Below are positions 7,016-13,357 of a stretch of 33,113 nt of DNA, piece after piece (positions within the stretch are counted from its first letter, which is position 1; each line of letters starts with the position of its first letter). The stretch comes from a virus. The notes under the pieces were generated by a model. The model had not been told where the DNA came from. It saw only the letters and a list, made by a program, of their open reading frames with translations, and searched no databases. Location of the stretch: IMG/VR virus record IMGVR_UViG_3300046467_001390, positions 1 through 33,113 of that record; one strand, given 5' to 3'. Position numbers and translations under genes: made by a program.

Positions 7016-7761
7016 TCTAATTCATCTCCTAATAGTGTTGACAGTGAATATTTCATTTTGTTACTATTTGGAACTTTATTACTTAGATGGTAAGTTGTTA
7101 TATCATACGCACCATCATTAACAACACCATATTCTTCAACGTATCTTTTTGATACAACATCTGCATCATCTATGAAATTATTAATCTTTTTAAGATGTAA
7201 TGCCAATTTTCCAAAATCTAACAAAACACCATCTCTTAATTCCACTGTGTCAGTGAAGTAGGCGTATAATGCTTGTGATATATGCGTGACAGGTGGTAGT
7301 GGGTCTCTTATTGTAGTTGATTCGTTAACGACTAATTGTACTACATTAAAGTCCATTCCCATGTTTCTACATAGACTATACATACTCCACTTTGGAAGAG
7401 AGTTATTCTCTATATTCCATTTTGTAATATAGCCACTTTCTAAACCAAACGCTGTATATGGCTCTGCACTGAATCCTATTGTCTCGAACATTTTTATTAA
7501 AGTTTCTGGATAGTGGTGTATTTTATGATCCCATCTTTTTTGAATACATTTCTCAGCCACATTTCTTTTGTTTTTATAAGTTCCCTTGTAGTTGAGGGAC
7601 AATAATTTTTCATCTATTCTTCTGTTTAGAAGACTAATGAATTTTTGATTATAGTTCATACCTTGCTCCCATCTTTTGTCGAATCTCGCAAATAACGGTG
7701 TGTTTCCATTTCGTCTGGCTGTTTGAAAGCTTCTTCGTGCTACTCTTCGTCTTGCAGGCAT
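7012..7761 (-). CDS. Hypothetical 249-aa basic protein
   Basis: It lies just downstream of the amidotransferase/amidoligase pair, two bases after the amidotransferase stop. The N-terminus is extremely basic (MPARRRVARRSFQTARR), like a nucleic-acid-binding or disordered tail. The rest is mixed alpha/beta with no catalytic motif I can name. It could be a partner or substrate of the neighbouring enzymes, but nothing in the sequence proves this. Confidence 0.68.
   Translation of the reverse strand: MPARRRVARRSFQTARRNGNTPLFARFDKRWEQGMNYNQKFISLLNRRIDEKLLSLNYKGTYKNKRNVAEKCIQKRWDHKIHHYPETLIKMFETIGFSAEPYTAFGLESGYITKWNIENNSLPKWSMYSLCRNMGMDFNVVQLVVNESTTIRDPLPPVTHISQALYAYFTDTVELRDGVLLDFGKLALHLKKINNFIDDADVVSKRYVEEYGVVNDGAYDITTYHLSNKVPNSNKMKYSLSTLLGDELE
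7670..7689. repeat. 20-bp repeat, copy 2
   Basis: Second copy of 1020-1039, inside the 249-residue gene. Confidence 0.75.
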
Positions 7762-7763
7762 TT

Positions 7764-8747
7764 TTAATCAAATCCATCTCCAAGAAAATCTTCAGCCCAC
7801 TCATGCCACTGACCATCATCCCCTATGAAACCTGTTCCACCTTCGTTTCCAAAGCCTTTATTTTTTGCAAGAAAATCCTCATAACTGTACTTTGCATTAT
7901 AAATTGCTTCGTAATCTTCAGGTGAACCAGCAAATGTATTAGTGTCGTCCAAGGTATCTTTTGTTAATGTAATCTCTTCTCCCTCTTTTTCGGTTTGCTT
8001 CCTTTTTGTTTCGCTTGATTTGTCGTTTTGAGAGGTGTCCGTTATCTGGGTTTGGACACAGCCCCGAAAATCCTGTCGTCCTCCACCACCACGTAGGTAA
8101 GTTGTTACATTATTACCACTACTAACTACTGTAGTGCCATGAGTATTGTTGCTCCCCCAACTCCTAGGACTGTGTTTCCAATGTGTGTTTGAACACTGTG
8201 CCTTCTCTTCTGTTGACCAACCTTTACCAAATCTCTTTATTCCTTGTGGTGTTAATACAGATACTTTCTCATCAATCAATGCAAGATAATTAGTACCCAA
8301 ATGTCTAATTAACCATGCCATGATTCTACTATCTGAAAATCCACCATCAGGTAATTTGGTTTCTTTATCGTTTAATAATACTTTCATTGCAACTGAATTC
8401 CAATCTGACCAGATTCCGTTATGGAATAATACACCTTCTGTATCATATCCTGCTGAATCCAAATCTTCACTGTTTTCAGCACTTATAGCAAATGGATGGC
8501 ATAATTCATTATTAACCCCACCATGAGTAGCAATTCTAAAGTGAACTACAATTGGTAATTGAATATTCTCTCTTTCGATTGTTTCCATTATGAATTTTGA
8601 TGTTACGTGCATACCTTTCTCCCATCTTACTATGCTTTTTGCTTGGTCTATCCATGCAAAACCACCACCATCTTTATTCATTGATTCTGCTGAATCCAAC
8701 ATATCCTTCTTAGGATAATCGTCTTCAAACATCATTATTACACACAT
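7764..8747 (-). CDS. Class II glutamine amidotransferase (Ntn-hydrolase fold)
   Basis: Cysteine is residue 2, exposed as the N-terminal nucleophile after Met removal, as in all class II glutaminases. RIATHGG at 71-77, CHPF at 83-86 and LFHNGIW at 107-113 are the expected glutamine-binding and oxyanion-region motifs. The catalytic domain ends near residue 175. A polar linker of about 100 residues follows, rich in Gly, Ser, Thr and Asn, and then an acidic C-terminal segment (EDYEAIYNAKYSYEDFL). The enzyme releases ammonia from glutamine for a partner enzyme. The gene directly upstream encodes an amidoligase, so the pair probably makes an amide or peptide-like bond with channelled ammonia. Such pairs are known from comparative genomics of amidoligases, but the target here is unknown. 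Confidence 0.85.
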   Translation of the reverse strand: MCVIMMFEDDYPKKDMLDSAESMNKDGGGFAWIDQAKSIVRWEKGMHVTSKFIMETIERENIQLPIVVHFRIATHGGVNNELCHPFAISAENSEDLDSAGYDTEGVLFHNGIWSDWNSVAMKVLLNDKETKLPDGGFSDSRIMAWLIRHLGTNYLALIDEKVSVLTPQGIKRFGKGWSTEEKAQCSNTHWKHSPRSWGSNNTHGTTVVSSGNNVTTYLRGGGGRQDFRGCVQTQITDTSQNDKSSETKRKQTEKEGEEITLTKDTLDDTNTFAGSPEDYEAIYNAKYSYEDFLAKNKGFGNEGGTGFIGDDGQWHEWAEDFLGDGFD

Positions 8748-8750
8748 ATC

Positions 8751-9728
8751 TTAAATCTCCCCTAATTTTGGAAATATCGGTTTTATTCTTCCACTCATAT
8801 CTCTAAATGCTTCTATTTCTTCTGGTTTACCATTATCAAATATTTTTATTATTTGCTGTTGTATTTCATTACAAAGAAATCTAACACATTTCATATATAG
8901 TTTTGAATCTTTAAACATTGGTAACAATCTAACTTCCATTGTTTGGTGTCTTTGCCATGAAAAGTTAAACTGTGTATATCTATCTGCTCTAGCATATACT
9001 TGATTATCTGCATTATGAGAATTTGCACAATATTGTATGCCATTCAACCTTCTTTCGGCTTCCTGCATTTCAGAAAGTTTCATATTAGTTTTAATCCATT
9101 TTTTGAATTCCCTTTTCACTCCTAACCAAACACGTCTATCCATTGCTATTCCATAAAAGGTATTACTCTTAAAGCTTAAATGGAAATGACCACCACAACT
9201 TGCATTAACATTTGTTGGATAGTTATCCATAATCAATTCTTTCATCACTCTTAAATCTTCATAGTACACAATTGGTTTTGTTACATATTCTCCAGTTATT
9301 TGTGAACTATCTGTACAGTCACCCTCACAACAGTCATATCCATCTTCGTCACAACTACAGTCTCCTCTACAACAACTACACGAACGTGATCTGGAAAAGT
9401 GTACAGAACCATCGTCATGATATGCTAATTGCTGTTCTTCATGAATACGAGTTCTATTATCAAGTGGTGCTCTTGCCCATTGTCCTTCCATCTCTATTCC
9501 TATTTTTTTGATGATTGGACTATCTCCTGCATTATCATATCCTATATGTGTGGTAAAACCTACATTAAGGTTCATAAGATTTGGAGAATTTTCTGTCAGA
9601 ACTCTTACTCCACATTCTAGACAGTGTTTCACTTTCAAAGTGTCAGGTTCAAATACACTCAAACATTTTTTACAGTAAAGCTGTTTGCTTCGTTTAAACA
9701 ATGGTGCGTTTTTCATTTTTACGGTCAA
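8751..9728 (-). CDS. Amidoligase-family protein (COOH-NH2 ligase, glutamine-synthetase-like fold) with zinc ribbon and Cys-cluster insert
   Basis: The 325-residue protein has the amidoligase motif series: GIEMEG at 77-82, DDGSVH at 105-110, GEYVTKPI at 146-153, CGGHFHLSF at 178-186 and TMEVRLLPMF at 263-272. These supply the ATP/Mg and substrate residues in that family. Two additions are unusual: an N-terminal four-Cys zinc ribbon (C19, C22, C36, C39) and a cluster of eight Cys at 117-138 inserted between DDGSVH and GEYVTKPI. The family joins carboxyl groups to amines using ATP, and the ammonia-supplying class II amidotransferase is the next gene. The TTG at 9728 gives a TTGA overlap; the ATG at 9716 is the alternative start. 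Confidence 0.82.
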   Translation of the reverse strand: MTVKMKNAPLFKRSKQLYCKKCLSVFEPDTLKVKHCLECGVRVLTENSPNLMNLNVGFTTHIGYDNAGDSPIIKKIGIEMEGQWARAPLDNRTRIHEEQQLAYHDDGSVHFSRSRSCSCCRGDCSCDEDGYDCCEGDCTDSSQITGEYVTKPIVYYEDLRVMKELIMDNYPTNVNASCGGHFHLSFKSNTFYGIAMDRRVWLGVKREFKKWIKTNMKLSEMQEAERRLNGIQYCANSHNADNQVYARADRYTQFNFSWQRHQTMEVRLLPMFKDSKLYMKCVRFLCNEIQQQIIKIFDNGKPEEIEAFRDMSGRIKPIFPKLGEI

Positions 9729-10423
9729 ATCTCTAAATCTCCTTGGTCATCGTGGTCTGGTTCCATGTATTTTCCGTATGTTGTCCATGTGTTTTTTTCG
9801 TCGTCCATCTTACCAAACATATCCTTTGATTTAACAATATCCTTTGATTTTTGTTTTAGTTTGAAACCTTGTGTTCTCTGAGATAAGAAATTATCATTCA
9901 ACCATACAAGGTATCTTTGTGTTGCGTAAAATACAGCGTCAAACATTCTATTAGATACAGGCGATGAGAAGCTAATCATAACTCCTTCATCTAATATATT
10001 ACTTAATATGTATGAAATATTTGGTGTTCCATTCCAAGCTGTTGTGTCAGAAGTAGTTTCTAATTGTAGATTAGGTGAATCTAATAATATATTTGCGTTC
10101 CAATTTCTAAATGCAACTTCAAGTGTTTTTGGTACGTAATCATCAGGTTTTTTATAATTAACTGCTGATCTTAAATCATCAAACATTCTATCTGTCCACA
10201 ATCTTCCTATGTTATAAGAATCCATAGTAACTCCCCATCCTTTATTAAACTCTGAAACTGTGTCTTTACTCAAAGCCTTGAAGAAATCATGAAATTCTTT
10301 AGATTTACAATATAGTTGAAATCCAATAGGTGTTCTTGCCATTCTTAATGTTAAGACAACGCTTTCATCATCTTCATTCTTAATGTAGAATGTTCTTAAT
10401 TTTGGTGCTTTTAATTCGGTCAT
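9725..10423 (-). CDS. Hypothetical 232-aa protein upstream of the amidoligase
   Basis: Globular-looking protein with alternating hydrophobic strands (SVVLTLRMARTPIGFQLYC) and an acidic, His/Asp-rich C-terminal tail (PDHDDQGDLE). No family recognised. It is coupled to the amidoligase by a TTGA overlap and begins with an ATG at 10423 after a 36-bp gap, so it may be the first gene of a sub-operon with the amidoligase and amidotransferase. A functional link is possible. Confidence 0.68.
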   Translation of the reverse strand: MTELKAPKLRTFYIKNEDDESVVLTLRMARTPIGFQLYCKSKEFHDFFKALSKDTVSEFNKGWGVTMDSYNIGRLWTDRMFDDLRSAVNYKKPDDYVPKTLEVAFRNWNANILLDSPNLQLETTSDTTAWNGTPNISYILSNILDEGVMISFSSPVSNRMFDAVFYATQRYLVWLNDNFLSQRTQGFKLKQKSKDIVKSKDMFGKMDDEKNTWTTYGKYMEPDHDDQGDLEI

Positions 10424-10459
10424 TTTAATATTCTCTATTTGATATTAGTCTTTTTATCT

Positions 10460-10930
10460 CTAGTATTCCTTAACTGATTGTAGAGGTGGGAATGTACTTG
10501 AACTGAAGGCACACTTATCATGTGAGTCAAATTCGTGTATCGTTATAGGCACGTTTACGCTAGTGTGAACTAAGTTGTTTAAATAGTGTAGAAGTTTCGA
10601 ACATTGAACACCCAATACGTCACACAAGGTATCATCATTGGAAAAGCGATGATAGTTAACGACACTCTTTGATTCTGGAATGATACTTGCAACGGTATCA
10701 TCAAACAATGTTTTAGTATTATTTTTGTTCATTAACGGATGGCTATTCATGGATTTGATAGCAGACCATCCTGAACCTAGACCATGATTGATTTTACTCG
10801 ATAGATGAGTCATGATAAGAATAGTAGTGTTTAGAGATAAAAATTGTCTAATATCTAGAGACCCACCTCTTTTACATTGTTTTTCGAATTGTTTACACAG
10901 TTCATCATAATTCCCTCTAATTCCATACAA
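10460..10930 (-). CDS. Hypothetical 156-aa protein, TTG start
   Basis: The only upstream start in frame is the TTG at 10930; an in-frame stop lies shortly before it. A TATA-like AAATATAA sits about 22 nt upstream. The protein is Ser/Asn/His rich (MNSHPLMNKNNTKTLFDD; SSSTFPPLQSVKEY) with no recognised domain. The DNA is richer in CpG-containing codons than its neighbours, so it may be a recent arrival. A shorter protein from an internal Met is possible. Confidence 0.5.
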   Translation of the reverse strand: MYGIRGNYDELCKQFEKQCKRGGSLDIRQFLSLNTTILIMTHLSSKINHGLGSGWSAIKSMNSHPLMNKNNTKTLFDDTVASIIPESKSVVNYHRFSNDDTLCDVLGVQCSKLLHYLNNLVHTSVNVPITIHEFDSHDKCAFSSSTFPPLQSVKEY

Positions 10931-10948
10931 ATTGTTTTGATATTATAT

Positions 10949-11119
10949 TTATTCATTATTATTCCTCTCTTTATAGCATTTAATACAGTGTTGACCAGCA
11001 TTACCATCTTGTGAACCATTTCTTACAGGTATATTGTCTTCCCATTCATGTTCACATTTTATATACTGATTATTAGTATCATTTTTTCTCTCATAATCAG
11101 ATAAATTAGCATTAACCAT
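10949..11119 (-). CDS. Small putative zinc-finger protein
   Basis: The 56-residue protein starts at the ATG at 11119, which overlaps the upstream stop by one base (TAATG). CxH at 22-24 and CIKC at 45-48 could form a C-H-C-C zinc site. The ends are polar and Asn-rich. Function unknown. Confidence 0.58.
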   Translation of the reverse strand: MVNANLSDYERKNDTNNQYIKCEHEWEDNIPVRNGSQDGNAGQHCIKCYKERNNNE

Positions 11120-11241
11120 TATGCAAGACACCTCAACAAGTGTTTAGTTACTGCAATTCTATTGTTCCTGTTCTTAGAGGAGAAGGTAATAAAGGTCTCC
11201 ATTTGTTCTCTTATACAGTGGTTACAAGTACAGTTTACCAT
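11119..11241 (-). CDS. Small 40-aa Cys-rich protein
   Basis: It lies exactly between two neighbours: ATGGTAA overlap with the upstream stop and TAATG with the next start. It begins MVNCTCNHC, three Cys within six residues and a His, then a basic helix and a late Cys. A small zinc-binding peptide is likely. Confidence 0.5.
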   Translation of the reverse strand: MVNCTCNHCIREQMETFITFSSKNRNNRIAVTKHLLRCLA

Positions 11242-11444
11242 TCTTTTTCCCACCATTTACCATCTTTTCTACCATTTTTTCCTCTTTCATATGATTGTGC
11301 AAGCTGATTTATGGCGTGTGTTAATTTAGCTACAACATCATATACTTCAGGTATTGTGGTTCTTTCTATGAATTTTATTCTTGTTTCTAGGTGTTGAACA
11401 TACTCTCTAAACTCTTTCCAATCCTCTTCTTTTATCTCTATCAT
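11235..11444 (-). CDS. Hypothetical 69-aa coiled-coil protein
   Basis: The start at 11444 (MIEIKEEDW) makes an ATGA overlap with the upstream zinc-finger gene; an in-frame Met seven codons earlier is less likely. The body shows heptad-like hydrophobic spacing (FREYVQHLETRIKFIERT; VYDVVAKLTHAINQLAQSY) and the C-terminus is basic with three Trp. Probably a small oligomeric protein. Confidence 0.58.
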   Translation of the reverse strand: MIEIKEEDWKEFREYVQHLETRIKFIERTTIPEVYDVVAKLTHAINQLAQSYERGKNGRKDGKWWEKEW

Positions 11445-11575
11445 ACCCATTCTACTTTCCCCCATATTTTATTACGTGCTACAAATGGTTGTTTTGCATT
11501 ATGCCATTCTTCATGTCTTTTTTGACCTTCAATTGGCAAAATAGCACCACATAAGCTACAAGTTTTATTATTCAT
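11441..11575 (-). CDS. 44-aa C2H2-type zinc-finger protein
   Basis: The sequence begins MNNKTCSLCGAILPIEGQ and continues to HEEWH. That is C-x2-C-x11-H-x3-H, a classical C2H2 spacing, with a basic end. It overlaps its upstream neighbour as ATGAATAA and its downstream neighbour as ATGA. C2H2 fingers are common in archaeal virus regulators, so a DNA-binding role is likely. Confidence 0.6.
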   Translation of the reverse strand: MNNKTCSLCGAILPIEGQKRHEEWHNAKQPFVARNKIWGKVEWV

Positions 11576-11684
11576 TATCCCACATCCACTTATCTTCTAC
11601 ACTCATTTCTTCTTTTATACCCTTAGGTTTTCTTATATGACCCAAAGACCACTTTAATGCTTCAATTATCTCTATTGTACTCAT
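11568..11684 (-). CDS. Hypothetical 38-aa protein
   Basis: It fills the space between 11575 and 11681 with ATGA and ATGAATAA overlaps at its ends. It is mostly helical (MSTIEIIEALKWSLGHI) with a basic middle and acidic end. No motif recognised. Confidence 0.48.
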   Translation of the reverse strand: MSTIEIIEALKWSLGHIRKPKGIKEEMSVEDKWMWDNE

Positions 11685-12094
11685 CTCATTACAACCTCTT
11701 TTGGTAATATAAGCTGGGGTAGCCTATTATATTGTAGGTTAAATAACTGATTATGTGTTAAATATACATTGAAAGCATCAATACACTTGCATATATGAAT
11801 ATAAGCTTTCTTATCAATAACTAAAATATCGCCTGAGAAGGAATGGGATAGATTTTCTAAGGCTATATTTAATATCTTATGTAATCTCGCCACCTTCCTT
11901 AGTTCCCTATCCCAATCCCTCTGTTCTTCTAGGGCTATCTTCCTAAATTCACGAATACTATCATTTACTTTTTCTTTAAACTCATTATTACCACCATAAT
12001 GTTGATTTACCATACCATATCTACTAGTAAGACCACTAATAACACGATTAACCTCGTGCCTTGATATTCTCGTGTTTGATTTTGAATTACTCAT
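11681..12094 (-). CDS. First gene of the leftward operon, hypothetical 137-aa protein
   Basis: The gene starts directly after the 27-nt conserved leader block of the divergent control region, so it is the promoter-proximal gene of the leftward transcript. The protein is basic and helical (SRHEVNRVISGLTSRYG; WDRELRKVARLHKILNIAL). No known domain is visible. Its position facing another small gene across the control region suggests a regulator, like paired early repressors, but this is inference from position only. Confidence 0.68.
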   Translation of the reverse strand: MSNSKSNTRISRHEVNRVISGLTSRYGMVNQHYGGNNEFKEKVNDSIREFRKIALEEQRDWDRELRKVARLHKILNIALENLSHSFSGDILVIDKKAYIHICKCIDAFNVYLTHNQLFNLQYNRLPQLILPKEVVMR

Positions 12095-12130
12095 CGATTA
12101 AACCTGCTGTCTTTTCATTTTTCTGGTTTT

Positions 12131-12139
12131 GTTTAAATA
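12131..12139 (-). promoter_or_regulatory. TATA box of the leftward early operon
   Basis: CTATTTAAAC on the minus strand, about 40 nt before the ATG at 12094. Start of transcription is expected about 26 nt downstream, leaving a leader of about 14 nt that contains AGGTTTA. This differs from the leaderless late promoters. Confidence 0.65.
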
Positions 12140-12142
12140 GTC

Positions 12143-12404
12143 AGGCACGAATTTGAGGTCAAATTAAAATCGACTAGTTAAACATTACTCACAAACTTGA
12201 TTCCTCTATAGGCACTACAATAACAAACATAGCATAACCAATAGTATTACTAACCTAAACTGTTCTATAATAGATTAGTTTGTTCGGAGATAAATACCAT
12301 ATGCACCAGCGCCATACCTATATAACCTATTTTATTTATTTTTTTATACGTTATAATAGATTAGGCACGAATAGGGTCGAAATACCGACTACTTAAGCAT
12401 TACC
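12143..12404 (+). repeat. Composite direct repeats (iteron-like)
   Basis: AGGCACGAAT occurs at 12143-12152 and 12363-12372. Each copy is followed by a version of CGACTAGTTAAGCATTAC, at 12171-12189 and 12386-12404. A third copy of the second element is at 12415-12433, 29 bp after the second. TATAATAGATTAG also occurs twice (about 12266 and 12352). Confidence 0.6.
12150..12165. promoter_or_regulatory. Inverted repeat AATTTGA-gg-TCAAATT upstream of the leftward TATA box
   Basis: Perfect 7-bp arms with a 2-bp spacer, 10 bp behind the leftward TATA box. It differs in sequence from the palindrome on the other side, so the two promoters may answer to different regulators. Confidence 0.5.
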
Positions 12405-12445
12405 AGCAAAAGACCAACTAGTTAAGCATTACTACCATAATCAAT

Positions 12446-12463
12446 AGTTAGGCTGACCTAACT
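12446..12463. promoter_or_regulatory. Palindromic operator candidate AGTTAGG-ctga-CCTAACT
   Basis: Perfect 7-bp arms around a 4-bp spacer, ending 5 bp before the TATA box of the rightward promoter. This is a good place for a repressor or activator to act on TBP/TFB binding. A related but imperfect copy lies in the hairpin at 12956-12970. Confidence 0.55.
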
Positions 12464-12468
12464 TTCAC

Positions 12469-12477
12469 TATATAAAC
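12469..12477 (+). promoter_or_regulatory. TATA box of the rightward gene at 12514
   Basis: CTATATAAAC, the same sequence and spacing as the leftward box: 12 nt to the conserved block, about 41 nt to the ATG. A short leader with AGGT 7 nt before the start is predicted, a weak Shine-Dalgarno match. Confidence 0.7.
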
Positions 12478-12513
12478 AAAGTTGATAAAATGAAAACACA
12501 GCAGGTTTAGTTG

Positions 12514-12837
12514 ATGGCAACATCTATTTCAGCCTTTGAGAAAGGTTTGAGGGAAGAGACTATTGATGGTTCAATGGTTGATTCAATCAAAGCCTTGTTC
12601 AAAGCACAGGACACAGTCGTCTTTAACATAAGCGACAGCGTAAATGCTAGAGCTTATGCTTACATACCTTGTTCAATTGTTCAAGGTGGCGTCATTCGTG
12701 CATTAGCTCCTAAAAAGTTAGTGAACGATTTGAAAGCGCAAATTTCATATCTAATGGAATTTGTTAAAGATGGCAAAGAGCCTAAAGTCGAAAATAGGCT
12801 TCGAGAGTTGTATAATACCACTTACAAAACAAGTTAA
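12514..12837 (+). CDS. Lone rightward early gene, hypothetical 107-aa protein
   Basis: The ATG at 12514 follows the conserved leader block of the control region; a TTG codon just before it is a less likely start. The protein has a helical N-terminus, a central beta-rich part (TVVFNISDSVNARAYAYIPC) and a basic helical C-terminus. No family recognised. It is monocistronic, with a strong hairpin and T-tract starting 108 bp after its stop. The shared promoter elements suggest it is expressed together with the leftward operon and may regulate it (inference). Confidence 0.7.
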   Translation: MATSISAFEKGLREETIDGSMVDSIKALFKAQDTVVFNISDSVNARAYAYIPCSIVQGGVIRALAPKKLVNDLKAQISYLMEFVKDGKEPKVENRLRELYNTTYKTS

Positions 12838-12879
12838 CCCTTGTTACTCTTTGATAAGAAACATCAATCATCTTGATTA

Positions 12880-12893
12880 AACCTCTTGAGGTT
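12880..12893. repeat. Inverted repeat AACCTC-tt-GAGGTT
   Basis: Perfect 6-bp arms with a 2-nt centre in the 3' region after the gene ending at 12837. Either a hairpin in the transcript or a protein-binding site. Confidence 0.4.
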
Positions 12894-12945
12894 ATAGATG
12901 AAAAGATACAACAAACAAAGATAAGATTATACAATAACCCCTTAA

Positions 12946-12992
12946 GCGTGGATAATTAGCTTGACCTAACTATTCCCACGCAGTTTTTTTAT
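12946..12992 (+). terminator. Hairpin followed by T-tract
   Basis: GCGTGG (12946-12951) pairs with CCACGC (12976-12981). An inner TTAG/CTAA stem and seven T follow shortly after, at 12984-12990. The form is that of a rho-independent terminator, more elaborate than the plain T-tracts archaea need. The 108 nt before it also hold small inverted repeats, so a structured 3' UTR or small RNA is possible. Confidence 0.6.
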
Positions 12993-13071
12993 TCTTTATT
13001 ATCACGCCTAGTGCGTATGGCGAAAAAATGAAAATTGGAAACCTATAAGATTTATATATGTTACAGGCAAG

Positions 13072-13236
13072 TCACTTATCTTCTAATTCTGGGGGAGGAT
13101 TGTTATCTATTCCTTCACCTACAATAGTACCCTGTACCCTAAAGAGGCAACGGATTAATTGTCGTTTAGAGTGGTCATGGAAGATTTCGTTACAGGCAAT
13201 ACACATAATCTTCTCTAACTGTTTATTACCTAACAT
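13072..13236 (-). CDS. Hypothetical 54-aa zinc-binding protein
   Basis: It begins MLGNKQLEKIMCIACNEIFH with CIAC at 12-15, then a His pair, and Cys 30 in a basic segment (HSKRQLIRCLFRVQG). The C-terminus is Pro-rich and acidic. The start lies inside the end of the upstream gene (11-nt overlap). The plus-strand ORF in this region is a shadow: the minus strand has four chained small genes with Cys motifs. Confidence 0.55.
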   Translation of the reverse strand: MLGNKQLEKIMCIACNEIFHDHSKRQLIRCLFRVQGTIVGEGIDNNPPPELEDK

Positions 13237-13357
13237 TATTCCTCTTCCTTATAATAAAGTCCATGGAATAATCCAAGAACGATTCTTCCTTACCACAGGT
13301 TCTACAATAGAACTTGTACTCCTTAAAGAAGAAATTTGGGTGCTTACACTCAGTCAT
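13226..13357 (-). CDS. Hypothetical 43-aa zinc-binding protein
   Basis: CxH at 4-6 and CRTC at 18-21 form a likely C-H-C-C zinc site, followed by a basic C-terminus (IIRKRNNVR). The ATG at 13357 overlaps the upstream stop by eight bases (ATGACTGA). Confidence 0.52.
   Translation of the reverse strand: MTECKHPNFFFKEYKFYCRTCGKEESFLDYSMDFIIRKRNNVR

Larger units (their letters stand above)
12095..12513. promoter_or_regulatory. Divergent control region with repeats; possible replication origin
   Basis: 419 bp with no gene. Two outward TATA boxes (12131-12139 left, 12469-12477 right) each precede a 27-nt block that is 24/27 identical between the two sides. Direct repeats, perfect inverted repeats (12150-12165 and 12446-12463) and an AT-rich stretch at 12325-12360 lie between them. 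The arrangement fits a shared operator region. Iteron-like repeats plus an AT-rich tract also fit an origin, but no initiator gene is visible to support that. Confidence 0.7.

Noticed and set aside
12143-12433. CRISPR array
   Set aside because: Repeats are few, imperfect and unequally spaced; they suit iterons or operators, not CRISPR.
12490-12510. Conserved six-codon upstream ORFs (MKTQQV and MKRQQV) in the two leader blocks
   Set aside because: With TATA centres 18 nt before their ATG, transcription should start inside or after them, so they are probably not translated. The conservation is better explained as DNA or leader sequence.
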